Part shown: positions 28,590 through 37,571 of the stretch, piece by piece
Position numbering within the stretch: the stretch's first letter is position 1
How the letters are laid out: each line of letters opens with the position of its first letter
Source: JADYZU01 sp964540965
GTDB lineage: Bacteria > Pseudomonadota > Alphaproteobacteria > Rhodobacterales > Rhodobacteraceae
Direction of reading: 5' to 3'
NCBI GenBank assembly: GCA_964540965.1
Contig: CAZIOT010000020.1
Coordinates: forward strand, 1-59,272
DNA: 59,272 nt
Made by a program: the position numbers and the translations under genes
Notes under the pieces: generated by a model
Seen by the model: the letters and a program-made list of their open reading frames with translations, nothing else
Told to the model about the DNA's origin: nothing
Databases searched by the model: none

Positions 28590-28819
28590 GCCCCGGTGGC
28601 AAAAGGGCGCAGGTCGTTGCAGTCGGGCGGGTGGCACCACATTTTCAGGAAATCCGGCACCGATCCCGCCTCTTGCGGCGGGAGTGTTCCACCGGTCGCC
28701 GCCCCCTGCCCCGCGTGCGAATCCCAAAGGAGTTTCCCTGTTGCCCCCGGTCTTTCCCGCCCCGCCCTCAGAATGCTTCCTGACCATGCGCCCATCGCCC
28801 CGGGTCGCCGGGGGTCGTC

Positions 28820-29800
28820 ATGGGTAAGCTGATCGACGGAGTTTGGAGCGAACAGGGCTATGACACCGCCAGATCGGGCGGCCGGTTCGAACGCAGCGCA
28901 ACCCTCTGGCGCAACTGGATCACGCCGGACGGATCGCCCGGACCGACGGGTCGGGGCGGCTTTGCCGCCGACAGCGGGCGCTATCACCTTTATGTCTCGT
29001 ATGCCTGCCCCTGGGCGCATCGGGCGCTGATCTTTCGCGCGCTCAAGGGGCTGGAGGCGCATATCGGCGTCTCGGTCGTGCATCCCGACATGCTGGCCCA
29101 GGGCTGGGAATTCCGGACCGATTTCCCCGGCGCGACCGGCGATCGCCTGTTCGGCCTGCCCTATCTGCGCGACATCTATCTGCGCGCCGATCCGCAGGCC
29201 TCGGGCCGCCTCACGGTGCCAGTGCTGTGGGACAAGGCAGAAGGCACCATCGTCTCGAACGAAAGCGCCGAGATCATCCGCATGTTCAATTCGGCCTTCG
29301 ACGGGCTGACCGGCAATCGCGACGACTATTACCCCGTGGCGCTGCGGGGCCGGATAGATGCGCTGAACGACCGCATCTATCCGGGCCTCAACAACGGCGT
29401 CTATCGCGCCGGTTTTGCCACCACGCAGCCAGCCTATGACGAGGCGGTGGCCGAGGTCTTTGCCACGCTCGACTGGCTGGAGGGGCATCTGGCCGTGAAC
29501 CGCTATCTGGCCGGCGGACAGGTGACCGAGGCCGACTGGCGGCTTTTCACGACCGCGGTGCGTTTCGATCCGGTCTATCACACCCATTTCAAGTGCAACC
29601 GGGCGTGGCTGCGCGAATACCCGCACCTCTGGGGCTGGCTGCGCGAGATGTATCAATGGCCGGGCGTCGCCGCGACCGTGCAGTTCGACCATATCTTGCG
29701 GCACTATTATTTCAGCCACGACACGATCAATCCGCATCGGATCATCCCGATCAACCCGGTGATCGACTGGCTGGAACCGCACCGGCGGGACGGGATCTAG
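28820..29800 (+). CDS. glutathionyl-hydroquinone reductase (Xi-class GST)
   Basis: A 326-aa enzyme of the YqjG/PcpF group that reduces glutathionyl-(hydro)quinones with glutathione to free hydroquinone and GSSG. The active-site motif is Cys63-Pro-Trp-Ala66 (YVSYACPWAHRAL). SNESAEIIRMFN is the glutathione-binding turn, and the C-terminal helical domain contains RFDPVYHTHFKCN, typical of the family. The start ATG follows a region with no clear Shine-Dalgarno. Its stop overlaps the stop of the convergent LysR gene (CTAG). Confidence 0.92.
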   Translation: MGKLIDGVWSEQGYDTARSGGRFERSATLWRNWITPDGSPGPTGRGGFAADSGRYHLYVSYACPWAHRALIFRALKGLEAHIGVSVVHPDMLAQGWEFRTDFPGATGDRLFGLPYLRDIYLRADPQASGRLTVPVLWDKAEGTIVSNESAEIIRMFNSAFDGLTGNRDDYYPVALRGRIDALNDRIYPGLNNGVYRAGFATTQPAYDEAVAEVFATLDWLEGHLAVNRYLAGGQVTEADWRLFTTAVRFDPVYHTHFKCNRAWLREYPHLWGWLREMYQWPGVAATVQFDHILRHYYFSHDTINPHRIIPINPVIDWLEPHRRDGI

Positions 29801-30717
29801 ACCGCCGGATCCCACGGGGGCACCGGGCCAAGGGCGGCGGCCAGATGGTCGATCAGCGCCCGCAGCTTGGCCGGCAGGGGAGAAATCGGCGGCCAGACCG
29901 CCAGAACCGGCAGGGCGCGGGCCCCGAAATCCGGCATGAGCGGCTGAAGCTGGCCCTGCCTGATCGCCTCGGCCACCACAAAGGCGGGCAGCACGGCGAC
30001 GCCCAGCCCGGCGATGGCCATATCGCGCATCGCCTCGCCATTGTTCAGCGTGATCCGGCCCCGCACCGGGGGCGAGACGGCGCGCCCGTCCTGGTGGAAC
30101 TGCCAAAGCTGTGCATTGCCCACATGGGCATAGCCGATCACCTCATGCGCGGTCAGGTCGGCCGGGGTCTGCGGCACGCCGTGGCGGGCCAGATAGTCGG
30201 GGCTGGCGCAGACGACCTGCCGGTCCTCGTACAGCTTGCGCTGCATCAGATGGGCGTCGCGCGCCTCGCCGATGCGGATGGCGATGTCGAACCCCTCGCG
30301 CTCGAGATCGCGCATGCGGTCGTCATATTCGATGCGCAGGTCAAGGCCCGGATGCGCGGCGGCAAAGCTGGCAAGGACGGGGCTGAGGTGCATGGTGCCA
30401 AAGGTCATCGGCGCGGTGATGGCCAGTTTGCCGTGCAGGGGCGTGCCTGCCTCTGCCTCGCCAATCGCGCCTTCTGTCGCGGCCCTGAGCGCCACGACCG
30501 CCGGTCGCAGCCGCTCGGCCAGCCGGATCGCGGCCTCGGTGGGGATGACCCGGCCGGCGTTGCGCCGGAACAGCGCCGCACCCAGTTCCGCTTCGAAATC
30601 CGAGATCCGCTTTGAAATCACCGATTTCGACAGGTTGAGCCGGGCCCCCGCCGCAGTCAGGGTGCCCAGCTCGATCACGGCAAGAAAGGTCTCGATCTCG
30701 TCCAGCGAATAGCGCAT
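29797..30717 (-). CDS. LysR-family regulator
   Basis: A 306-aa LysR regulator: HTH about 6-60 (DEIETFLAVIELGTLTAAGARLNLSKSVISKRISDFE) and a substrate-binding domain with VCASPDYLARHGVPQTPADLTAHEVIGY, typical of the CrgA/DsdC-like group. It lies tail-to-tail with the hydroquinone reductase, whose gene it may control together with the GNAT and DoxX genes upstream. Effector unknown. Confidence 0.85.
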   Translation of the reverse strand: MRYSLDEIETFLAVIELGTLTAAGARLNLSKSVISKRISDFEAELGAALFRRNAGRVIPTEAAIRLAERLRPAVVALRAATEGAIGEAEAGTPLHGKLAITAPMTFGTMHLSPVLASFAAAHPGLDLRIEYDDRMRDLEREGFDIAIRIGEARDAHLMQRKLYEDRQVVCASPDYLARHGVPQTPADLTAHEVIGYAHVGNAQLWQFHQDGRAVSPPVRGRITLNNGEAMRDMAIAGLGVAVLPAFVVAEAIRQGQLQPLMPDFGARALPVLAVWPPISPLPAKLRALIDHLAAALGPVPPWDPAV

Positions 30718-30796
30718 GCCGGCAGGCTAGCCCGCCCGGCCCGCGTTCGCAAACGCAAGACGCCGGGCCGACAAGGCGTTGCACGGGACCGGCCGG

Positions 30797-31126
30797 TCAG
30801 CCGGAAATCCGCGGCTTCTCTCCCGGTTTCGAGGTGAACAGATCCGCCCATTCCGGGTGTTTGGCATATTGCCCAAAGATATAGGGACAGATCGGCACGA
30901 TGCGGAAACCGGTGGCGCGGGCATCGTCCAGCATCGCGTCCAGCAGCCTGCGCGCCACGCCCCTGCCACCCATGGCCTCGGGCACCCCGGTGTGATCGGC
31001 GCTGATCACGCCTTCGCCGCGGCGGGTGAAGGTGATCTCGCCCTCGGCGTCGATACCGGCGATGCGCGCCACATAGCGGCCATGGCGGTCGTCGCGCATT
31101 TCCTTGGTGATGGTGATATCGTCCAT
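30797..31126 (-). CDS. small GNAT N-acetyltransferase (YjdJ-like)
   Basis: A 109-aa minimal GNAT-fold protein of the COG2388 type. Features: RYVARIAGIDAEGEITFTRRGEGVISADHTGVPEAMGGRGVARRLLDAMLDDARATGFRIVPICPYI, in order a small-molecule side, the acetyl-CoA loop (GGRGVARRL) and CPY. Such proteins are often found with stress genes, but the substrate is unknown. It is 2 bases downstream of the DoxX gene. Confidence 0.85.
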   Translation of the reverse strand: MDDITITKEMRDDRHGRYVARIAGIDAEGEITFTRRGEGVISADHTGVPEAMGGRGVARRLLDAMLDDARATGFRIVPICPYIFGQYAKHPEWADLFTSKPGEKPRISG

Positions 31127-31128
31127 GT

Positions 31129-31698
31129 TCAGAACTCCCGCTTGAGGATGGTTCGGTCAACCGACAGGGGGCCAGCGCCCCATGCGGCGAGGAAGAGTGC
31201 GGCAACGGTCCACAGCGCGGAAAGGCCCTCGGCCTTGAACTGCACCTGATGCAGGAACAGCGCCCCGCCATCGGCCGCCAGGTTGCGCAAGCCATCTTCG
31301 GTGAACAGGTCCGCATTGGCGGTCAGCGCGGCCATGCCATCCGGCGACAGGATGGCGGCGCCATAGGGGTGGGTGGCGTGGAACCACAAGGTGACGGCCA
31401 GCATCACCGCATTGGCCAACGCCACCGGGCGGGTCAGGAACCCGGCAAGGATCAGGATGCCGCCGCCGAACTGCATCACCGCCAGCACCGCCGACCACAG
31501 CCAGCCCGGATACATGCCGATGCTTTCGGTAAAGCCGGACATGGCAAAGGGGGCCAGGATCTTGGGCCAGCCCTCGATCACCAAAAGCCCGCCGACCAGC
31601 ACCCGCAGGCCCAGATGCGCCAGAGGTTCAGCGACGCTGCGATAGAACGGGCCCATGACGGGCAGGATCAGCGAGGGTTCGTGCCTTTCGCCGGACAT
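31129..31698 (-). CDS. DoxX-family membrane protein
   Basis: A 189-aa inner-membrane protein with four hydrophobic helices and the DoxX signature (LAHLGLRVLVGGLLVIEGWPKI, GGGILILAGFLTRPVALANAVMLAVTLWFH). DoxX/MhqP-type proteins occur with quinone and thiol stress operons. It forms a bicistron with the GNAT gene and is divergent from pirin. The 184 bases between it and pirin hold both promoters. Confidence 0.87.
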   Translation of the reverse strand: MSGERHEPSLILPVMGPFYRSVAEPLAHLGLRVLVGGLLVIEGWPKILAPFAMSGFTESIGMYPGWLWSAVLAVMQFGGGILILAGFLTRPVALANAVMLAVTLWFHATHPYGAAILSPDGMAALTANADLFTEDGLRNLAADGGALFLHQVQFKAEGLSALWTVAALFLAAWGAGPLSVDRTILKREF

Positions 31699-31882
31699 GG
31701 CGGCTCTCCTTCATTCACTGCACACAGGAGCGAGCATAACCCCGGATGCCATCGCGACCAGACGCCACAGGGGCAACCCCGCGTTCGAAAATCGCGAACG
31801 GTGATCTGCTTGGCCCTGCGGCATGACACCCCCAGATATCCGGTCAAGCGGGGCCGGAAGGCGGCCCGCACTGGAGGTTGAG

Positions 31883-32740
31883 ATGAGAAATATCCTGTCC
31901 GCAAGCACTGCACCCGCCGGTCACTGGGTGGGCGACGGCTTTCCCGTCCGTTCTCTGTTTTCGCACATGAACGGCAGCAATGACAACACGCCCTTCCTGT
32001 TGCTGGATTACGGCGGGCCGCATGACTTTGCCCCGGCGAAAACGCCGCGCGGTGTCGGTGCCCACCCGCACAAGGGGTTCGAGACGGTGACCATCGTCTA
32101 TGACGGCGAGGTCGAACATGGCGACAGCACCGGCCGCGGCGGCGTGATCCGCGAAGGCGACGTGCAATGGATGACCGCCGGCAAGGGCATCCTGCACAAG
32201 GAATTCCACAGCCCCGACTTTACCGCCCGGGGTGGCCGGTTCGAGATGGTCCAGCTTTGGGTGAACCTGCCCGCGAAAGACAAGTCCGCCACCCCCGGCT
32301 ATCAGGGCATCACCGATGCGCAGATCCCTGCGGTCGATCTGCCCGACGGCGCGGGCCGCCTGCGCGTCATCGCCGGGGCCTTCGACGGGGCAAAGGGGCC
32401 GGCGACCACCTTTTCGCCGATGGATCTTTGGGACATCCGGCTGAACGCGGGCAAATCCGTGACGCTGAACCCGGTGGAAGGTTACAACGTCATCGTCACC
32501 GTCCTGTCGGGCGAGGTTTCCGTCAACGGTGAGGATCTGTCCGGCCCCGCCGCGGCCCGGCTGTCGCGCGAAGGCGGCGCGGTGACGCTTGCCGCCGGCA
32601 GCGATGCCAAGGTGCTGGTGCTGGCAGGCGAGCCGATCGACGAACCCGTCGCTGCCTATGGCCCCTTCGTGATGAACACCGAGGCCGAGATCCGGCAGGC
32701 GATCACCGACTTCAACGCCGGCAAGTTCGGCGATCTGTGA
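31883..32740 (+). CDS. pirin family protein (quercetinase-like cupin)
   Basis: A 285-aa bicupin. The N-terminal cupin has the pirin Fe ligands His61 and His63 (HPHKGFETVT), His105 and Glu107 (KGILHKE). Bacterial pirins such as YhhW open the ring of flavonols with dioxygen. I chose ATG 31883, five bases after GGAGG; the open frame extends 20 codons further without support. It is divergent from DoxX and converges on the dioxygenase-hydrolase fusion. Confidence 0.92.
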   Translation: MRNILSASTAPAGHWVGDGFPVRSLFSHMNGSNDNTPFLLLDYGGPHDFAPAKTPRGVGAHPHKGFETVTIVYDGEVEHGDSTGRGGVIREGDVQWMTAGKGILHKEFHSPDFTARGGRFEMVQLWVNLPAKDKSATPGYQGITDAQIPAVDLPDGAGRLRVIAGAFDGAKGPATTFSPMDLWDIRLNAGKSVTLNPVEGYNVIVTVLSGEVSVNGEDLSGPAAARLSREGGAVTLAAGSDAKVLVLAGEPIDEPVAAYGPFVMNTEAEIRQAITDFNAGKFGDL

Positions 32741-32772
32741 CGGAACGGGGCGGCCATCCTGCCGCCCCTTTC

Positions 32773-34287
32773 CTATCCGCCCAGCCAGCCCCGCACGATG
32801 CCCAAATCGGCGGGGTCAAGGTCGTGCCCGGCCTGAATGGTCTTTTCGTCAAGGTCGGCACCGGCCCGGCGCAGCGACGCCGCCAGCGCAGGGGTGGCAA
32901 AGGCATCCTGCGCGCCTTGCACCATCAGGACACGGGTTCCCGCCAGATCGGCTTGCGGCGGGTTTTCCAGCACCTCGGTCGCGCGCAGTAGCACGGCGCG
33001 GCGGATCAGGCCGGGGTGCAAGCGCAGCGCGGCGGCCAGAAGGTTGGCGCCGTTGGAATATCCCAGATATACCATCCGGTCCGGGTCGAGCCCATAGGCC
33101 CGGACCGCGCCGGCCACAAAGGCGGCAAATGCCTCCGCCTCGGCGCTGATATCGGCCTGATCGAAGGTCTTTTCATCCAGCCGCCGGAACCAGCGGTTCG
33201 ATCCCTCCTCGGTCGCGCGGCCGCGCAGGCCGAGCAAGGTGGCGCGCGGGCTGATGCGCGCGGCGAGCGGCATCAGGTCGGCCTCGTTCCCGCCGCTGCC
33301 GTGCAGAAGGATGATCGTGCTGCCATCGGGGTCGGCAGGCCAGTGAAAGCGGTGGACGAAGGGCAGGTCGCGCAGCGGCATCCGCTCTTCCCCCGGCAGG
33401 GCGAATTGCGGTAAGATCACCCGCAGGTCGGCGGCGCGGGCGGCGTCCTGCGGCGGCACGAGCAGTTCGGTCCCCAGCGTTTCCGCCGGTTCATCCACGG
33501 TAAAGCCGGGCCGGTCGGTGGCATATTCGAACAACGTCCCCATCGGTTCCCGCACATAAAGCGACAGGAAATACTTGCGGTCGTGAACATGGGTAATGTC
33601 GGCGGCATCCTTGAGCGCCAACCGCATCTGCCGCACGGCATCGGCATCGGGCGCGCGGAAGGCCACGTGATCGAAGGTGCCGGTGCCGGGGATGCCCGGC
33701 ACATAGCCCGCGACCTCGCGGATATCCAATGCGTCGCTGTCGGACACCAGCCGCCGCACCGCCCCGGCCTGTCCCGCCGGGCGATAGCCAAAGCGGGCGG
33801 CGAAATCCGCTGTCGCCGTGGCATCGGCAGTCAGGATCGTCACCGCCCGGATGCGCGTCGGCGCAATCGGGTCGGGCAAGGGCGCGGCGGCGGGCAGGTC
33901 CAGCCCCACCAGCTTGACGATGATGCCATCGGGGTCTTTCAGCCGCAGCACCGTCTCACCGAACTCGCGCTGCGGCCCCTCGACCGGGACACAGGCGGTC
34001 AGGGCGCGGCTCAGCCAGTCGCCGATGCTGGCGGGCGGCACGGCAAAGGCGATCTCGCTGACCTGCCCTAACCCGACGCGGCCGGCCGAGCCATCCTCCC
34101 ACACAAGGAAGGTGATGATCGAACCGGGGCTGCCCAGCGCATCGCCATAGAACAGATGCAACTGCTCGGCATCCTCATAGCCGCCGGTGCGTTTGACCAG
34201 CCGCAGGCCAAGGAAGCCGGCGTAGAAATCGACATTGGCCTGAACGCGACGTGTCAGGCCGGTGACGTGATGGATGCCGGTTGTCAT
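32773..34287 (-). CDS. fusion of MhqO-like ring-cleavage dioxygenase and MhqD-like hydrolase
   Basis: A 504-aa two-part enzyme. Residues 1 to about 295 form a double glyoxalase/VOC module like Bacillus MhqO, a putative hydroquinone dioxygenase, with likely metal ligands His7, His207 (FDHVAF) and Glu254 (LFEYATD). Residues about 305-504 form an alpha/beta hydrolase of the phospholipase/carboxylesterase type like MhqD: oxyanion LLHGSGG (327-333), nucleophile Ser411 (GYSNG), Asp461 and His488. In Bacillus these are separate neighbouring genes (mhqNOD, quinone response). I chose ATG 34287; the frame upstream runs into the neighbouring gene. Confidence 0.88.
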   Translation of the reverse strand: MTTGIHHVTGLTRRVQANVDFYAGFLGLRLVKRTGGYEDAEQLHLFYGDALGSPGSIITFLVWEDGSAGRVGLGQVSEIAFAVPPASIGDWLSRALTACVPVEGPQREFGETVLRLKDPDGIIVKLVGLDLPAAAPLPDPIAPTRIRAVTILTADATATADFAARFGYRPAGQAGAVRRLVSDSDALDIREVAGYVPGIPGTGTFDHVAFRAPDADAVRQMRLALKDAADITHVHDRKYFLSLYVREPMGTLFEYATDRPGFTVDEPAETLGTELLVPPQDAARAADLRVILPQFALPGEERMPLRDLPFVHRFHWPADPDGSTIILLHGSGGNEADLMPLAARISPRATLLGLRGRATEEGSNRWFRRLDEKTFDQADISAEAEAFAAFVAGAVRAYGLDPDRMVYLGYSNGANLLAAALRLHPGLIRRAVLLRATEVLENPPQADLAGTRVLMVQGAQDAFATPALAASLRRAGADLDEKTIQAGHDLDPADLGIVRGWLGG

Positions 34288-34429
34288 GCCCTGCCTGTGC
34301 GGCCAGTCGGCCCCGTGTCTGCGCCCGGCGGACAGCTTCGGCCGGGGCCGCTCGATGGTCAAGCCATCTGCATCCGGATCGCGGCGGCGGGGACAGTCTT
34401 GACCTCGCCATCGCCGGAACGCGCAGCCC

Positions 34430-36043
34430 TCAGGCTGGGACTGCGGCGGGCACCATGCCGTTGACCTGGCATTGCCGGGCGAATTCCGCCAGCAGGCGGT
34501 CCAGACGGGCCGGATCGGCAGCACCGCCGAACAGGTAGAAATCCGGCCGCACCAGCATGGCGCGAATGCCGCGTTCGGCCATGAAGCGGCCGAACTGGCC
34601 CTGCGTGTCGCCGATCTGGTCGTCGCCGGCGCTGCGCCGGTCGGCAACGGTCACGATCTGCACGCCGTGTTCACCGCAGATAGCCCGGGCGTAGGCCGAG
34701 GGGACAAACCCATCCTGCAGCATGAGCGTGAACCGGCCCGGCGCGACGAAGCTGTCATAGCGCCCGGTCCGACCGCCGTGCCGCACGGTGCCGGCGCAGG
34801 ACAATTCGCCCGCCGGCGCGATCACCGCGCCCGCGCCGTCGCGTTCGAGCATGCCATCGGTCAGGATCGGGAAGGGCGCAGGTTTCGGGGCGTCGCCGCC
34901 CAGGAACATCGCATCGCGCTTTCGCGCATCCTCCGGGTCGGGCATGCAGATGATCGAGCCGAGGAACATCGAAATCCTGATCACATCCGTCACATGCGGC
35001 GCGCGTTCGGGGGTGTAGCTGTCCAGAAGCGACGCATCCGCCCGGCCGCGCATGACAAGATCCAGCTTCCACGACAGGTTCCAGACATCGCGCAACCCGG
35101 CGCACATCCCCTGTCCCATGAAGGGCGGCATGACATGGGCGGCATCGCCGGCCAGGAAGATGCGCCCCTGCTGGAACGTGTCGGCCACAAGGCTGCGGAA
35201 GGTATACAGCGCGTGGCGGATCAGTTCGCCCTGATCGGGCTTGATCCAGGCGTCGAGCAGATCCCAGACCTTTTCCTCGCGGACCATTTCCTCCTTGGTC
35301 TCGGTCGGCAGGCGCATGAATTCCCAGCGGCGCAGGATGCGGCCATCGGCCTCGGTGCCGCCGGGGACGATGGTGGTCGGGCGCACCGGGTTGGCGTATT
35401 GGCCGCATTCGGGAATGCCCAGATCGCGGGCGGTCAGGCCGTTGTTGAGGGCAAAGTCGATGACCAGCCAGTCGGCCTCGAACCCCAGATCGGTGCGGCC
35501 GATGCCCAGGTTCTGCCGGACAAAGCTGTTGGCGCCGTCGATGCCGATCAGGTAGCGCGCGGTATAGTCGCGGGTCGTGCCGGCCTTGGTGTCGCGGATG
35601 GTGACGGTGACGCGGTCCTTGTCCTGCCGCAGGGCCACGGCCTCGGCATTCAGGTGCAGGGCGATGTTATTGCTCGCCTTGACCCGTTCGTCCATCGCCC
35701 ATTCGAAACTGGGCTGGTGGATGAAATTCACCTCGGACCCGCCCGAGATCGACCCTGCCGCCCAGTCGATGGCCAGCAGTTCCTGCCAGTCGGCGTTGAA
35801 CCAGCGATAGGTCGGCGCATCGTTGCAGACGCGGGTGGCGACATCGCCCAGACCCGCGGCATGCAGCACGCGGTAAAGCTCGTGGTCGATGCAGACGGCG
35901 CGCGGCAGGGGATAGACCTCTTCGAACCGCTCAAAGATGCCGACCTTCCAGCCCTGCCGTTCCAGAAACAGGGCCGACGCCTTGCTGACCGGGCCATAGC
36001 CGATCTGGATCACGTCGAAGTCGAAGGAATCCTGTGCCGCCAT
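34430..36043 (-). CDS. MhpA-type FAD-dependent aromatic hydroxylase
   Basis: A 537-aa class A flavoprotein monooxygenase, closest in motifs to 3-(3-hydroxyphenyl)propionate/resorcinol hydroxylases; it adds a hydroxyl to a phenol using NAD(P)H and O2. FAD motifs: N-terminal IGYGPVSKAS (the third Gly of GxGxxG is Ser), DG motif YLIGIDGANSFVRQ, and GD motif FLAGDAAHVMPPFMGQGMCAGLRD. A thioredoxin-like C-terminal domain follows. I chose ATG 36043. Last gene of the four-gene operon FAH hydrolase - extradiol dioxygenase - SnoaL - hydroxylase. Confidence 0.9.
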   Translation of the reverse strand: MAAQDSFDFDVIQIGYGPVSKASALFLERQGWKVGIFERFEEVYPLPRAVCIDHELYRVLHAAGLGDVATRVCNDAPTYRWFNADWQELLAIDWAAGSISGGSEVNFIHQPSFEWAMDERVKASNNIALHLNAEAVALRQDKDRVTVTIRDTKAGTTRDYTARYLIGIDGANSFVRQNLGIGRTDLGFEADWLVIDFALNNGLTARDLGIPECGQYANPVRPTTIVPGGTEADGRILRRWEFMRLPTETKEEMVREEKVWDLLDAWIKPDQGELIRHALYTFRSLVADTFQQGRIFLAGDAAHVMPPFMGQGMCAGLRDVWNLSWKLDLVMRGRADASLLDSYTPERAPHVTDVIRISMFLGSIICMPDPEDARKRDAMFLGGDAPKPAPFPILTDGMLERDGAGAVIAPAGELSCAGTVRHGGRTGRYDSFVAPGRFTLMLQDGFVPSAYARAICGEHGVQIVTVADRRSAGDDQIGDTQGQFGRFMAERGIRAMLVRPDFYLFGGAADPARLDRLLAEFARQCQVNGMVPAAVPA

Positions 36044-36075
36044 CGTGGTCGCGCTCCGCTGGGAAAGGGGTGGGG

Positions 36076-36528
36076 TCAGGCGGTGATCCAGGGATACCGC
36101 GCCTGATCCCGGCCCGCGTAATCGGGATCGAGGTAGATGTAGAGCCGGGCGATCTTGCCTCCGCGCAGGTGGAAGGTGTCGCACCAACGCCCGGCCGCCC
36201 AGTCCGGCGTGCCGGCCTGCCAGGGCCCGTCGCGGTGTTCGCCGTGCGAGGTGCCCTCGACCGCGAAACGATCTGTGCCGGTCATGTACCAGGTGAAGCC
36301 GTCATAATGATGGGTGATCGCCCGCAGGGAACCGCCCACGTCACCGAACAGGCGCTTGATTTCGTCGATGCCGCGCGCCACGCCCCATTTCGGGAAATAG
36401 ACCTCGGCATCGTCGGTGAAGTGATCGAAGAGCCCGAGGCCGGTGGTGGGCGATACCCCGCCGGCATCCAGCGACTTGAGATAGCTTTCGGCAACAGCCT
36501 TGCGGTCGTCCTCGGCGGAACGGGTCAT
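36076..36528 (-). CDS. SnoaL-like / NTF2-fold protein
   Basis: A 150-aa NTF2-like cone-shaped fold: KAVAESYLKSLDAGG, FDHFTDDAEVYFPKWGVARGIDEIKRLFGDVG, and GRWCDTFHLRGGKIARLYIYLDPDY. Members act as isomerases, cyclases or ring-hydroxylase accessory proteins, or have no known activity. It sits between the dioxygenase and the hydroxylase genes (30 and 32 base gaps), so it probably acts on an intermediate of that pathway. Confidence 0.85.
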   Translation of the reverse strand: MTRSAEDDRKAVAESYLKSLDAGGVSPTTGLGLFDHFTDDAEVYFPKWGVARGIDEIKRLFGDVGGSLRAITHHYDGFTWYMTGTDRFAVEGTSHGEHRDGPWQAGTPDWAAGRWCDTFHLRGGKIARLYIYLDPDYAGRDQARYPWITA

Positions 36529-36558
36529 CTCGTGCTCCTCCCTGTCGGGCCGTGCCGG

Positions 36559-37518
36559 TCAGCCGGCCGCCTCGTGGTTGACGATGAAGTCAGACGGCAT
36601 TTCGGGGCCCCAGAGGTAGATCGAATCCTCGGGCGGGTAATCGCCGGAATCCCAGTCGCAGGAGGCGGGGATATAGTCGATGTCGGCGGAATATTCCGAA
36701 TAGCTGCCCCAGGGGTCGCGGACATAGTGAAAGTAGTTCGACCCAAGGACATGCCGCCCCAGACCCCAGCCCTTCTGGTATCCCTTGTCGGCCATCTGCA
36801 TCGCGCCCTTGCCGATCTCGTTCACGCTGCCGACGTCCCAGCTGCAATGGTGCAGGCCCGGCGCGCTCGACTTGGCAAAGGCGACAAGGTGGTGGTCCGA
36901 CCCGTGGATGCCGTGCATGAAGCAGATGCCGTCGCCCGAGCGGTCAGACAGGCGCAGGCCCAGGACGCGGTGGTAAAAGTCGATGGCCCGCGGCACGTCG
37001 GCGGTGAAGATCAGCACATGGGCAAGGCGCAGGGGCCGCACCTTGGGCGCCAGCGACCGTTGCGGCGCGCCGGCCACGCCGGGCGCGCTGGACGCCATGT
37101 TGAACGGCATTTTCTCGTTGGGCGAGGATTTTTCCGCGACTTTCACCTCGATCAGCACGCCGTTGTGGTCGCGGAACCAGACGCCGTTGGAATCGAAACC
37201 GCGCGGCGCATCGAGAAGGCGGATGCCCTCGGCCTCGATCCGGCGCTTCATCGGTTCGAAATCCTCTTCGAAGACGCCGAAGGACAGGAAATTCAGCTGC
37301 TTGCGGCCGGCTTCGCCGATGCTGGCCCAGCGGTGGTCCGACCCGAAGGTATACAGGGCCAGGCCATTGCCCTCTTCGCGCACGTCAAGGCCGAAGCTCT
37401 TGTAGAAATCCTCGGCCACCTTCAGGTCGGGGACGACCATGTTGAAGGTGTCCATGGAATGGATGCCCAGTTCGCCGGGGCGCTTGACGATCTCGACCTT
37501 GCCGGTGATGGCGGTCAT
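36559..37518 (-). CDS. type I extradiol ring-cleavage dioxygenase (VOC family)
   Basis: A 319-aa two-domain vicinal-oxygen-chelate protein that splits a catechol next to its hydroxyls (meta cleavage) with Fe2+ or Mn2+. The expected metal ligands are all in the C-terminal domain: His167 (LAHVLIF), His223 or His224 (LHHCSWDVG) and Glu275 (YSEYSAD). ATG 37518 follows GGAGG; the upstream extension overlaps the FAH gene. The exact substrate (for example a trihydroxylated aromatic) cannot be read from sequence. Confidence 0.9.
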   Translation of the reverse strand: MTAITGKVEIVKRPGELGIHSMDTFNMVVPDLKVAEDFYKSFGLDVREEGNGLALYTFGSDHRWASIGEAGRKQLNFLSFGVFEEDFEPMKRRIEAEGIRLLDAPRGFDSNGVWFRDHNGVLIEVKVAEKSSPNEKMPFNMASSAPGVAGAPQRSLAPKVRPLRLAHVLIFTADVPRAIDFYHRVLGLRLSDRSGDGICFMHGIHGSDHHLVAFAKSSAPGLHHCSWDVGSVNEIGKGAMQMADKGYQKGWGLGRHVLGSNYFHYVRDPWGSYSEYSADIDYIPASCDWDSGDYPPEDSIYLWGPEMPSDFIVNHEAAG

Positions 37519-37571
37519 GGCGGGTTCCTCCCCCAATGTCAGGCCCGGCCACGGCGGCCGGGCCGCAGCGT

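Noticed and set aside
28564..28832. Two overlapping small ORFs between cbbR and the glutathionyl-hydroquinone reductase
   Set aside because: Pro/Arg-rich shadows over likely hairpins, no supported start.
34472..36106. A 544-codon plus-strand frame opposite the MhpA-type hydroxylase
   Set aside because: Shadow of the hydroxylase; no domain or start signal.
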